In this document: positions 1 through 7,201 of the stretch, in pieces
How the letters are laid out: every line of letters starts with the position of its first letter
Numbering within the stretch: position 1 is the stretch's first letter
Assembly (NCBI GenBank): GCA_045124315.1
Contig: JBGVLO010000070.1
Coordinates: 1-64,000 of the forward strand
DNA: 64,000 bases
Source of the DNA: CAG-411 sp045124315
Lineage (GTDB): Bacteria > Bacillota > Clostridia > Lachnospirales > Lachnospiraceae
Reading direction: 5' to 3'
Position numbers and translations under genes: made by a program
The notes under the pieces: model-generated
Databases searched by the model: none
Seen by the model: the letters and a program-made list of their open reading frames with translations, nothing else
Told to the model about the DNA's origin: nothing

Positions 1-5
1 AGGTA

Positions 6-126
6 GTCCTTGCACACATTGCTGTGCAAGGACGTATGAAAGTGTAAATTAGGTGTGGCTCACAGCAATTTGCATGCGTAAGCTTGCTGTGAGCCGTAAC
101 AGGACAGCCCCCGGCTGAACTGTTAC
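6..126. repeat. Composite of three consecutive palindromes
   Basis: Three hairpins lie side by side: GTCCTTGCACA/TGTGCAAGGAC (6-16 with 23-33), GGCTCACAGCAA/TTGCTGTGAGCC (57-68 with 84-95) and GTAACAGGACAGCC/GGCTGAACTGTTAC (96-109 with 113-126). The last pair shares its GTAACAG...CTGTTAC ends with palindromic elements elsewhere in the window (14563, 43777, 45095). It abuts the next reading frame, which looks 5'-truncated here, so the repeat may mark a rearrangement point. Confidence 0.7.
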
Positions 127-128
127 AT

Positions 129-647
129 GTGCCATGCAGAACGTTGGAAGGACAGGATTGGAAACTGATTTTACAAAGCTTATCTGGATATATTCTTTTT
201 ATTGATGAGGAAAATACTTTTATAAAGACGGAGGAATTTGCGTCTGCAATTAAAAGGTCAGATAATTATTTTGTATTGGTGACCAGAGAAAATTTATATA
301 ATCTTCCTTATAGCGTGGAAGAAATTTATGGCTTGCATTCTTCTGGAAAATATCAGAATAGTAAGAAAGTATACCAGCAAATGTATCATATTTATTCAAA
401 TGGGCAGGAACTTCCAGTGAAACCGAATAAATTTATTACAGAAGATTCTAATGCAGGCTTTGAATTTTTTCAGTCAATCAGTGCAGAGAAGGGGTTACAG
501 TGTGAGAGTGCTGGTGGTAAGTCTAACCTTTTTTCGGTAGTGAAAAGTATTGGAGAAGAAGAAATATGTGTGGTTGCAGACGGTGCTGCAATAGGAGCTG
601 AAATGAGTAGATTATATAAGCAGACATTGCATAAGAAAAACATGTAA
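129..647 (+). pseudogene. Probable 5'- and 3'-truncated hypothetical gene
   Basis: An open frame of 172 codons starts at a GTG with no convincing ribosome binding site, directly after a palindromic repeat. It contains FIDEENTF (resembling a Walker-B/acidic segment), NYFVLVTRENL, LPYSVEEIYGL, EDSNAGFEFF, AGGKSNL and ADGAAIGAEM. These segments look like the C-terminal half of a larger hypothetical family known from Lachnospiraceae and of unknown function; I recognise the pattern but cannot name it. The protein ends abruptly with KQTLHKKNM soon after the ADGAA motif, where I would expect it to continue. A remnant is therefore more likely than an intact short gene. It has no obvious functional link to the downstream AAA pair. 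Confidence 0.45.
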
Positions 648-874
648 CTTCAAGAATTACGCCATTGTAATCAGCGAGCTTTTTAATTTCGCTCTGCGTG
701 ATTTGTTTGTTATTAGGAATAGTCATTCAGGTATGATTACAGCAAATTTTTTATTGCCTATGGCTTTTCGTGTTGAAAAGAACAAGATGTGGATAAAGGC
801 AGGCATCGGGAAAGAGTACATTAGCAAAAAGTATTTTTGTTTTATATTTTGAGTGTTCAGATTGCATGAAAGTC
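648..874. other. Intergenic stretch, no gene supported
   Basis: About 320 bases separate the truncated frame from the AAA gene start at 969. A 67-codon frame on the minus strand (523-726) begins MTIPNNKQ but has no ribosome binding site and overlaps the frame at 129-647. I see nothing else before the promoter-like sequence at 875-903. Confidence 0.5.
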
Positions 875-903
875 TTGCATTTATGTAAATTGGGTGATAC
901 ACT
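875..903 (+). promoter_or_regulatory. Possible sigma-A promoter of the AAA/TOPRIM-like pair
   Basis: TTGCAT, a 17-base spacer and TACACT lie about 65 bases before the start codon at 969. The hexamers are moderate matches only. Confidence 0.35.
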
Positions 904-968
904 ATTTGTGTGCCGTAAAAAAATTACGGAATAAATATTTGTCAATTGTTATTATGAGAGGGAATAAA

Positions 969-2123
969 ATGATAAGAAGGTTCAGCGTCAGAAATTATAA
1001 GAATTTTGAGAAAACACTTGTACTGGATTTAGGAAAAGTTGGTGGATACAAGTTTAATGTTGAATGTATTGAAAATTATACTATTACAAAATGTTTGCTA
1101 TACGGTAGAAATGCTACTGGAAAGACAAATTTAGGAGAAGCATTAACTGATATTTGGGGGATTATATTTTCAAGACCTTACAAATTTAGAAATGATAGAA
1201 TCTTAAATGCAAATTCGGATGAAAAAACTGCGACTTTTTCATATGAGTTTATATTTGGAAATGATAAAGTTGATTATGAATATCAAAGAAATATGAAACA
1301 AGATTTGGTTACGGAAAAATTAATTATTAATGGTGATATTGTTTTTGATATGAATTTTGAAGAAGGAGCCTTTTTTGATATAAATTTGGCATTAGTTGAC
1401 GCGGATACAATACAAGTAGATAAATATTTAGAAACTGTAAAGCATACATTGGTTGAGATGGAAGATGAAGATAATTTACAAGTACCTTTTTTGCGATATA
1501 TTTTAAATAATGCTCCATTAATGCCACATTCGGTCTTGAATAAACTGGAGGACTTTGTGAAGAGAATAAGGATAAGCATTGTTAGTAGTTCCATAATGCA
1601 AAAAAACAGGTTGAATATGGGATTTAATGAGTATTTGGCTGAAGCAGATAACTTGAAAAAGTTTCAAGATTTTTTAAATGATATGGGAATTGAATGTAAT
1701 TTAGATGTTGCAAAAACGGTTGATGATAAATATGAGCTCTTTTTTAAGCAAAAATCATTGATACCATTCTATGAAAATGCGTCAAGTGGAACCCTAACGC
1801 TTGCAACTTTTTATAGAAGGATGTTAGCGGGAGATAGAAAACCATCTTTGTTTTATATGGATGAATTTGACGCTTTTTATAATTATGAGATATCAGAAAA
1901 AATAGTCAGATATTTGAAAAAAAACTTTCCGAATAGCCAAATTATTTTGACGACACATAATACAAATTTAATGACAAATCATTTAATGAGACCCGATTGT
2001 TTGTTTATTTTATCAAGAACAGGAAAAATTACTGCTTTATGTGATGCCACAGAGAGGGAGCTAAGAGAAGGTCATAATTTGGAAAAATTGTATATTGGTG
2101 GTGAGTTTGAACAGTATGAATGA
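969..2123 (+). CDS. AAA family ATPase (AAA_15/OLD-like), candidate defence component
   Basis: A 384-aa cytoplasmic P-loop ATPase. The start at 969 follows GAGAGGG at a good distance; an upstream in-frame codon at 894 lacks one. Walker A is GRNATGKT near residue 40. The C-terminal half has a signature-like SSGTLTLATF, a Walker B segment LFYMDEFDAFY and a switch region ILTTHNTNLM. This order (split ATPase with an insert between Walker A and B) is typical of the AAA_15/OLD/RloA type of SMC-like ATPases. The stop codon overlaps the next start (ATGAATGA), implying translational coupling with the 2116-3138 protein. ATPases of this type coupled to a TOPRIM-like partner are common in phage-defence systems (OLD, PARIS, RloAB). 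I infer, but cannot show, a defence role. Confidence 0.8.
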   Translation: MIRRFSVRNYKNFEKTLVLDLGKVGGYKFNVECIENYTITKCLLYGRNATGKTNLGEALTDIWGIIFSRPYKFRNDRILNANSDEKTATFSYEFIFGNDKVDYEYQRNMKQDLVTEKLIINGDIVFDMNFEEGAFFDINLALVDADTIQVDKYLETVKHTLVEMEDEDNLQVPFLRYILNNAPLMPHSVLNKLEDFVKRIRISIVSSSIMQKNRLNMGFNEYLAEADNLKKFQDFLNDMGIECNLDVAKTVDDKYELFFKQKSLIPFYENASSGTLTLATFYRRMLAGDRKPSLFYMDEFDAFYNYEISEKIVRYLKKNFPNSQIILTTHNTNLMTNHLMRPDCLFILSRTGKITALCDATERELREGHNLEKLYIGGEFEQYE

Positions 2124-3138
2124 TAATATTCAAGTGCCTAGCGCGCCACGAAACCAAACACTGATTGTTGTTGAGGGTAAACTGGAAAAAAATAGTATTT
2201 TGAAAGTTTTATTTCGATGTTTTCCTGAAATTCCTATTCGTATTGAAAACGTGCATATATATGAAAATGATATTTATGATTTATATCATGCAATTGAGGA
2301 GGAATATGGAGAGTTATGGTATGAAGATGACTTAGAGATAGATGTTCCTTTTTTATTGAGCCGAAAGTTTAATATAGAGCCTCCACTTGTTCAAAAGAAT
2401 TTTACCAACATTATTTTGATGTTTGATTATGAACACCATGATAATTGCTATTCTGATGAAAAAATAATGAAAATGCAAAAACATTTTAATAGTGTCGAAG
2501 ATGAAGGGCTTTTATATATCAATTATCCAATGATTGAGTCCTTTTATCATTATAAATCCTTTCCAGATAAAGAATATCTGTCTAGAAGTATTCCGGTTAC
2601 ATGTAGACCAGGTCGCATGTATAAGGAAAAAGTACGAGAAGAATCGTTTATTTTAGAATATATTGATTTGTTTAGTAAGTTGGTGCATATGTTAAAATCT
2701 AAAATCGGTTTATCAGAACAAATAATAGAAGAAGGTGCATTTGCATTATTATCAGCAAGGACAAATGAGGATTTAGAAAAAGAAATAGAAAAATTTACAA
2801 AACAAACTTTCCTTTCTGAGAAAAACAAAAATAATTTGAAATGTTCTATTCGGAATCTTTTGTCAGGACAGAAGTATATAGAGAAAGGGATTTCGTATTG
2901 GGAGGATCTAAGAACTTATTTTGAGCTTATTGTTCAAGATAATATTATAAAAGCGAATAAAATTCAGAATGGAAGAGAAGATACAGAAACTACAGTCAAG
3001 GAGAAATATTATTCTATAGACTGGGCAAAAGTGTTGGAAGAACAAAATAAATTGAGTGCAGATAGTGTGAGTGGTATCATCATGGTTTTATGTACATGTA
3101 TTACCTTTTTGGGTGAATACAAGTTTTATTGGAAATAA
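2116..3138 (+). CDS. TOPRIM-like partner protein of the AAA ATPase
   Basis: A 340-aa protein starting at the ATG that overlaps the upstream stop by 8 bases; GGTGGTGAG lies just upstream. Residues about 15-25 read TLIVVEGKLEKN, resembling the TOPRIM glutamate motif, and NIILMFDYEHHD near residue 100 resembles the acidic DxD/DxE motif. YINYPMIES follows, a segment I associate with proteins that sit next to AAA ATPases in Firmicutes. The C-terminal half is helical and ends in a hydrophobic stretch. The arrangement parallels AriA-AriB (PARIS) and RloA-RloB, in which the ATPase senses and the TOPRIM-like partner acts as effector. The family assignment is inferred from motif shape, not established. 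Confidence 0.6.
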   Translation: MNDNIQVPSAPRNQTLIVVEGKLEKNSILKVLFRCFPEIPIRIENVHIYENDIYDLYHAIEEEYGELWYEDDLEIDVPFLLSRKFNIEPPLVQKNFTNIILMFDYEHHDNCYSDEKIMKMQKHFNSVEDEGLLYINYPMIESFYHYKSFPDKEYLSRSIPVTCRPGRMYKEKVREESFILEYIDLFSKLVHMLKSKIGLSEQIIEEGAFALLSARTNEDLEKEIEKFTKQTFLSEKNKNNLKCSIRNLLSGQKYIEKGISYWEDLRTYFELIVQDNIIKANKIQNGREDTETTVKEKYYSIDWAKVLEEQNKLSADSVSGIIMVLCTCITFLGEYKFYWK

Positions 3139-3149
3139 AGAAGAACTGC

Positions 3150-3189
3150 AACGAATAGGCATGTCATTCAGTTGACATGCCTATTCGTT
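3150..3189 (+). terminator. Long perfect hairpin between convergent genes
   Basis: AACGAATAGGCATGTCA pairs with TGACATGCCTATTCGTT across a six-base loop. It lies between the TOPRIM-like gene and the 3' end of the minus-strand AAA/PD-(D/E)XK gene, so it can serve both. A near copy at 14124-14159 sits at the same place in a deleted copy of the same gene. Confidence 0.75.
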
Positions 3190-3211
3190 ACAGTGTTTCT
3201 AATGGTATACA

Positions 3212-4783
3212 TTACCATTCTTCAATCACACATTGATGTTTTTTATTTTCGCTCTTTTTATCATAACTGATACCCACCAACAAAATTTTCCTACCATAAC
3301 CTTTGAGATTTCCTGTATATCGGCGTTCTTTTATCTGTCGAATGGCTGAGTCTGCTTCCTTGTTCCACTTTAGTTCAATGATGATCGCTGGACGTTCACC
3401 TGCATCTGCTCTTGGAATGAGCACCAAATCTGCAAATCCGACACCAGAAGGGAATTCCCGGATTACATTGTAATATGCTGGTGCAGTAAAGTATGCCATC
3501 GTAAGCACGCAGCTTAGTGCATTTTCATCGTTGTATTTGAGAAGCGATGCATAAGAAGAATGGGCAAGCTCCACAAGTTCTGCGACTTTGTCTGCGTTTC
3601 CTCTTATAGTAGCATTCAAAAGTTCCTGACAACGGGAGATACTTGCTGCGATTTCTTTCCATTCTCCTGTGGCTAGTGCTGCCTGATAAGCAAGAGATAC
3701 TTCGTAGTTGGGTATATAGGCTTCCTCCATAACTGCATCATACCCCAAATAGCCCAAATGAATAAGAGCGGTCAACGCCTCATCCTTGGAGCCAATGATA
3801 GACAGATCATTCTGAAAGGTATTCACGTTTACAGGAACTTTTCCCCCGGCAAGCATGGATAAAATATCTTCTTTTAATCCTTCATAATTCAGCGTAATGT
3901 AGGTATTGATCGTATCAAAGGCAGAAGTATTCTTCCAGTAGGAATTTAATTTTTTCGTTACCATGGCACGATATACGGAATTTGGATTGTACATATGCAG
4001 GCCATCGATCAGATATCCATTGTACCATTCTTTCACTGATGCAAAGTCCATCTCGTACTTCTCGCACAGTCCTTCTACTTCCTTTTCTGTAAAACCAAAG
4101 TATGGCGTCAGTTCATTGGATTCTAACATAGTGTATTCCGCAAAATTATTCAATGCCGATTCATCTTTAATCTTCTTGATTGGCAAGATTCCGGTAATAT
4201 ATGCCAAAGCAAGAAATTTCTTGGACTCCTCACTCTTGAATAAAGAGTGCAGAAATTGTAAATATACATGTACCAAATCCGGTCGGTCTGCATGGTTTCT
4301 TACTACACAGTCCCATTCGTCAATAATGATCACGAAAGGTTTCTCTGATAATTCATAAACCTGCATGAGTATTGCTCCAATTGGGTTTGTAAGGTCCAAT
4401 ATAGCAGGGTATTGTTCTTTTAATTCTCGATACAAAGTTTCCAAAATCTTTTCTACCAGGTTATCTTTATAATAATCCAGAAAAGATGAGATATCCAAAT
4501 GAATGACATTGTATTTATTCAGATGTTCTTCAAAGTCTGGTTTGGTTGCAATCTCATAAGGAGCAAACAATTCTTTGGAATCGCTTCCGCAGCTGTAATA
4601 GGCATCAATCATGCCGGCTGCCTGTGATTTGCCGAAACGTCTGGCATGACTCACTGCGATACAATTTTCTTCTGTAAATAAAATTTCATTGGTAAATGCA
4701 AGTAGTTCTGTTTTATCCATGTAAATCCTGCTGTTAACAGCCTTCTTCATACTTTCATTTCCTGGATTAAAATAGGTTCCCAT
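3212..4783 (-). CDS. AAA-ATPase-like / PD-(D/E)XK nuclease superfamily protein
   Basis: A 523-aa protein of the AAA-ATPase_like (PF09820) plus PDDEXK_9 (PF08011) type. The start at 4783 follows GGGAGG; longer in-frame extension upstream has no signal. The N-terminus has YFNPGNESMKKAV and YMDKTELL, then Walker A-like SHARRFGKSQ and Walker B-like FVIIIDEWDC. The C-terminal domain has GVGFADLVLIP and AIIIELKW, the D and ExK residues of a PD-(D/E)XK fold. Such genes occur in many copies in gut Clostridia and Bacteroidetes and their role is unknown. Two deleted copies lie at 5950-6085 and 14124-14413. Its 5' side carries a divergent sigma-28 promoter reading towards pseG. Confidence 0.85.
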   Translation of the reverse strand: MGTYFNPGNESMKKAVNSRIYMDKTELLAFTNEILFTEENCIAVSHARRFGKSQAAGMIDAYYSCGSDSKELFAPYEIATKPDFEEHLNKYNVIHLDISSFLDYYKDNLVEKILETLYRELKEQYPAILDLTNPIGAILMQVYELSEKPFVIIIDEWDCVVRNHADRPDLVHVYLQFLHSLFKSEESKKFLALAYITGILPIKKIKDESALNNFAEYTMLESNELTPYFGFTEKEVEGLCEKYEMDFASVKEWYNGYLIDGLHMYNPNSVYRAMVTKKLNSYWKNTSAFDTINTYITLNYEGLKEDILSMLAGGKVPVNVNTFQNDLSIIGSKDEALTALIHLGYLGYDAVMEEAYIPNYEVSLAYQAALATGEWKEIAASISRCQELLNATIRGNADKVAELVELAHSSYASLLKYNDENALSCVLTMAYFTAPAYYNVIREFPSGVGFADLVLIPRADAGERPAIIIELKWNKEADSAIRQIKERRYTGNLKGYGRKILLVGISYDKKSENKKHQCVIEEW

Positions 4784-4855
4784 TTGTCTCCCTCCCGTTC
4801 TGTTTAGAGATTTGCAAGCAAAACTCTTTTTTCTATAGTATAGCATAGCTTCTTC

Positions 4856-4882
4856 TAAAAATGAAACGAAAAGTGCCGATAT
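4856..4882 (+). promoter_or_regulatory. Flagellar sigma-28 (SigD) promoter, copy 1
   Basis: TAAA, exactly 15 bases, then GCCGATAT: a perfect match to the Gram-positive sigma-D/sigma-28 consensus. It lies 25 bases before the pseG start and is divergent from the AAA/PD-(D/E)XK gene. Near-identical copies are at 6055-6081 and (degenerate) 14387-14413. Confidence 0.85.
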
Positions 4883-4906
4883 ACTACATGGAATGGAGGA
4901 ACGGAT

Positions 4907-5173
4907 ATGATAGGTTTTCGTGTAGATGCGAATGAACAGATTGCTACAGGGCATCTTATGCGTTGTATGGCAATTGCCAAGGGTTTTCAAAGACGGGGAG
5001 AGGAAGTTGTATTCTTTCTGGCAGAAGAAAAAGAGACCGAACGATTAGAGGCACAGAACCTTCCTTATGTGGTCCTACATAGCCAGTGGAATGATTTGTC
5101 ACAGGAACTTCCGGTTTTGGAGAAGGAATTAAAAGGCGTAGAGCGGATTGTAGATAAGGTATTGAATTGTTAG
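4907..5173 (+). pseudogene. pseG: pseG 5' fragment (pseudaminic acid pathway hydrolase)
   Basis: The frame encodes only 88 aa. Its start IGFRVDANEQIATGHLMRC matches the N-terminus of PseG, the UDP-2,4-diacetamido-2,4,6-trideoxy-beta-L-altropyranose hydrolase of pseudaminic acid synthesis; full-length family members are roughly 300-350 aa. GGAGG precedes the ATG and a sigma-28 promoter lies just upstream, as expected for a flagellar glycosylation gene. The homology is lost near residue 80 and a stop follows, with an unrelated Abi cassette immediately after. The fragment lacks the C-terminal nucleotide-sugar binding half and should be inactive. pseC survives at 12952-14073, so the pathway genes were probably once one cluster. 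Confidence 0.75.
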
Positions 5174-5185
5174 GAATAATTGGAC

Positions 5186-5214
5186 TTGTTGTGTTTGAGA
5201 TGAAATGTTATACT
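5186..5214 (+). promoter_or_regulatory. Possible promoter of the Abi-like cassette
   Basis: TTGTTG, a 17-base spacer and TATACT lie 46 bases before the TTG start at 5260. The position right after the pseG breakpoint suggests the Abi gene arrived with its own promoter. Confidence 0.45.
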
Positions 5215-5259
5215 GTTTCAAGATATTGTTTAAATGCTGAATGGAAAGGAGCACATGCG

Positions 5260-5804
5260 TTGAAACAAAATGAGAAAGCACAAAAAGTAGATGGACTAAT
5301 GAAGCATTTACGTGATGATTGTGGTATAGCAATTTCAGGAAGCGAAGAAAAGAAAAAGTTGATGCAGTATGTTTAGATAAAAATACCAGGCAAAAGATTG
5401 CAAGGGCTTTAAACATGACTGCCAGCTTTGATACAAATTGTCAGTTATTGCCGAATGCAATTTTAACGATTAAAAGTATTCGTAATGCTACAGCGCATAA
5501 TAGTATTGTGTTTGATACAAGGTTTAAAGATCGAAATGTTAATAAAAACTTGATTACCTGGGTAAAGCTGGAAACGGGAATTAAAAACATATCGTTTGAT
5601 TATTTTACAGATTATATTGCTTTGATAGTATGCTTATTAAAGCATTTACAGTATCCTAAAAGAAAATTGTTACAATTGATTAAGGAATATACAGATATTG
5701 TAGATAACCTGTATCGAAATGTATCGGTACAGATTCATAATAAGGTTGTAGCAACAGGTATCCAAGGGAAGTTGTCAAAATTAGAACAGTACATTAATAT
5801 ATGA
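5260..5804 (+). pseudogene. Abi family protein, internally deleted and frameshifted
   Basis: The gene is in two frames. The first (5260-5376, TTG start after GGAAAGGAG) reads VDGLMKHLRDDCGI and ISGSEEKKKLMQY, which matches the N-terminus of a class of Abi (abortive infection, AbiD/F-like) proteins in which a YFHGYKGYR-type motif normally comes next. The second frame resumes near 5365 with KIARALNMTASF, IKSIRNATAHN and VFDTRFKD, the C-terminal RNAxAHN-type motif related to HEPN-like Abi proteins. About 100 residues of the middle are missing and the frame shifts at the junction. Intact relatives are about 300 aa. It is therefore a dead phage-defence gene. The 161-codon downstream frame has its own ATG at 5319, but without the N-terminal half it is unlikely to work. 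Confidence 0.65.
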
Positions 5805-5892
5805 GAAAAGAGTAAGTTTTTCTTGCATAATTGTTGTTGGTGTTGTATATTATAGATAGAGATTGAGGCGTATGTTTACGGACTGCGCTGTG

Positions 5893-5925
5893 GCGAGGCG
5901 GATGAATTCCGACCTCGCTTTTTTA
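5893..5925 (+). terminator. Rho-independent terminator after the Abi pseudogene
   Basis: GCGAGG and CCTCGC close a GC-rich hairpin (with inner GGA/TTCC pairing) followed by six Ts. Confidence 0.7.
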
Positions 5926-5949
5926 TTGTCCCTAAAATATTTTCAAGTT

Positions 5950-6085
5950 CGCTACGGTGTTTCTAATTGTATACATTCCCATTTGTCTCCCTACTATTCT
6001 GTTTAGAGATCTGCAAGCAAAACTCTTTTATCTGTAGTATATCATAGCTTTTTCTAAAAATGAAACGAAAAGTGCCGATATACTT
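5950..6085 (-). pseudogene. Deleted copy 2 of the AAA/PD-(D/E)XK gene module
   Basis: The sequence GGTGTTTCTAATTGTATACA joins the 3'-flank version of the intact gene (near 3190-3212) directly to its 5' end (TTCCCATTTGTCTCCCT..., near 4778) and its upstream promoter region (GCAAGCAAAACTCTTT to GCCGATATAC). The whole coding region is missing. The junction contains a short shared CATTCCCAT-like sequence, which suggests deletion through short homology. Confidence 0.75.
6055..6081 (+). promoter_or_regulatory. Flagellar sigma-28 promoter, copy 2
   Basis: TAAA, 15 bases, GCCGATAT, identical in its key bases to the copy before pseG. It points right, towards the flagellin at about 9 kb, but IS200/IS605 material (about 6095-9005) now separates the two. 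I infer that it was the flagellin promoter. Confidence 0.8.
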
Positions 6086-6153
6086 ATAAGGTTATAAATT
6101 TGTGGCGAAAACCCACAGGCTTGCCTGTGGGATGAAAGCCGCTTTTCTTTTGA

Positions 6154-6182
6154 TTGACAATTACATAGAATATATATATAAT
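6154..6182 (+). promoter_or_regulatory. Consensus sigma-A promoter
   Basis: TTGACA, exactly 17 bases, TATAAT: a perfect consensus promoter 34 bases before the ATG of the small cysteine-rich protein. Confidence 0.7.
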
Positions 6183-6215
6183 CTATGTATAAAATATTTG
6201 AAAGATACTTCCTAT

Positions 6216-6431
6216 ATGTTTACTTTAAAATGTGAGTATTGCGGATTTGAGCAAACAATTAATAAACGAATAGATAAATATACATATTATGAATTAACCC
6301 ATTGCAAACATTTATGGTGTCCTTGCAATAAGTGTAAAGAAACCCATCCAAGACCAATAACAATAGAAAAAGGATTAGTTAAACATGGTTGGGTGTTAGG
6401 TGAGTGGGATTGTTTACTAAAATTAGCGTAA
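6216..6431 (+). CDS. Small cysteine-rich (zinc-ribbon-like) protein within the IS-ended element
   Basis: A 71-aa protein with CEYCGF, then CKHLWCPCNKC about 25 residues later: two cysteine pairs spaced as in a zinc ribbon. The frame is open upstream to 6102 but the ATG at 6216 is closer to the consensus promoter at 6154-6182; the ribosome binding site is weak (GAAAG). The frame runs almost to the right-end hairpin. It has no similarity I recognise. Enclosure by IS200/IS605-type ends suggests a passenger gene or a regulator of the element. Low certainty that it is translated. Confidence 0.45.
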   Translation: MFTLKCEYCGFEQTINKRIDKYTYYELTHCKHLWCPCNKCKETHPRPITIEKGLVKHGWVLGEWDCLLKLA

Positions 6432-6458
6432 ACCCCCTGCCTTTAGGCATGGGGAGTA

Positions 6459-6626
6459 TCAATTTCCGAAGAAGATGCGGCTTATGTTCAGCCACATCAG
6501 AATTATGGCAGTTGGAGTAAAATTATAAAACCAACCATTGAAGAATGTAAATCAATTCTCAAAGCCAAACAGCTAAGAGATATTGGATTAAGAATGTTAC
6601 AGGAGGAAACAAATGGCAAGACCTAA
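6459..6626 (+). pseudogene. C-terminal fragment of an unknown protein before the IS operon
   Basis: An open frame with coding-like composition reads SEEDAAYVQPHQNYGSW and then PTIEECKSILKAKQL and RDIGLRML, ending at TAA 6624. It begins exactly at the right end of the preceding mini-element and has no start codon of its own. It overlaps the ribosome binding site and first codons of the RHH gene. I read it as the tail of a gene interrupted by insertion; I cannot name the family. It could also be the poorly defined left-end region of the TnpA/TnpB element. Confidence 0.4.
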
Positions 6627-6795
6627 AAGTGATAATGTACAGATTAACATTTCCATTCCTTCTGAATGGAAGACCGAACTTGAAAACCTTGCTCGCATCT
6701 ATTCTGTTGAGGAAGGCAAAACAATAACATTTCTTGATTTGATGCGTAGAGGTATCAAGGAAAAGTATCAGTTAGGAGAAAAAGATAATGAATGA
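6613..6795 (+). CDS. Ribbon-helix-helix (CopG-like) small protein
   Basis: A 60-aa protein with a basic start MARPKSDN, a beta-strand-like VQINISIPSEW and two helices (KTELENLARIY, LDLMRRGIKEKY), the layout of a CopG/MetJ-type ribbon-helix-helix DNA-binding protein. AGGAGG lies 6 bases before the ATG. Its stop overlaps the tnpA start (ATGAATGA), so it is the first gene of a coupled three-gene transposon operon. It may repress the transposase genes or assist transposition. I am sure of the operon and fairly sure of the fold. Confidence 0.65.
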   Translation: MARPKSDNVQINISIPSEWKTELENLARIYSVEEGKTITFLDLMRRGIKEKYQLGEKDNE

Positions 6796-7201
6796 GGAAC
6801 AGTATCATAGTGCTTCGCATTGTAAATATCTGATACAGTATCATATTATATGGTGTCCTAAATTTAGATTTTCGGTCTTAAAAGGTAATGTTGAAGATAC
6901 TTTAAAGCAGATACTACAGAAAATCTGCGATAATTATAAGTATCACATAAAGGCACTTGAGGTGATGCCTGACCATATACATATATTTATAGATGTTCCA
7001 CAGACAGTTGCACCCTGTGATGTTGTAAGAACATTGAAAAGTATTAGTGCTATTGAGTTGTTCAAAGTATATCCGCAGTTAAAGCAGTTTTATTCAAGAT
7101 GCGGTGTTTTGTGGTCAAGAGGGTATTTTGTATCAACGGTAGGGCACATAAGTGAAGCTACAGTAATTAAATATATTGAGGAGCAGAAAAGTCATGATTG
7201 A
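6788..7201 (+). CDS. tnpA: IS200/IS605 family transposase TnpA (Y1 HUH)
   Basis: A 137-aa single-strand DNA transposase (Y1_Tnp/REP-type). WCPKFRF near the N-terminus and the metal-binding HUH motif as PDHIHIFID are present, and the catalytic tyrosine is in ATVIKYIEEQ near the C-terminus. SVLWSRGYFVSTVG-like sequence (VLWSRGYFVST) is typical of the family. Length and motifs are complete, so it may be active. The start overlaps the RHH stop and the end overlaps the tnpB start (ATGATTGA), so all three are translationally coupled. Confidence 0.9.
   Translation: MNEEQYHSASHCKYLIQYHIIWCPKFRFSVLKGNVEDTLKQILQKICDNYKYHIKALEVMPDHIHIFIDVPQTVAPCDVVRTLKSISAIELFKVYPQLKQFYSRCGVLWSRGYFVSTVGHISEATVIKYIEEQKSHD

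Larger units (their letters stand above)
6095..6461 (+). mobile_element. IS200/IS605-type non-autonomous element
   Basis: The left side has an imperfectly placed IS605-style end hairpin CCCACAGGC-TT-GCCTGTGGG (6112-6131). The right side has CCCCTGCC-TTTA-GGCATGGGG (6434-6454) followed by AGTATCAA, close to the GGGAGTAGTCA that ends the TnpB element at about 9005. Between them there is no transposase, only a promoter and a 71-aa cysteine-rich frame. It may alternatively be a nested remnant of the larger element to its right, since the left hairpin also resembles the right hairpin at 8978-8997. Confidence 0.55.

Noticed and set aside
523..726. Minus-strand frame beginning MTIPNNKQ
   Set aside because: No ribosome binding site, overlaps the plus-strand fragment, and only the first ~27 residues look protein-like.
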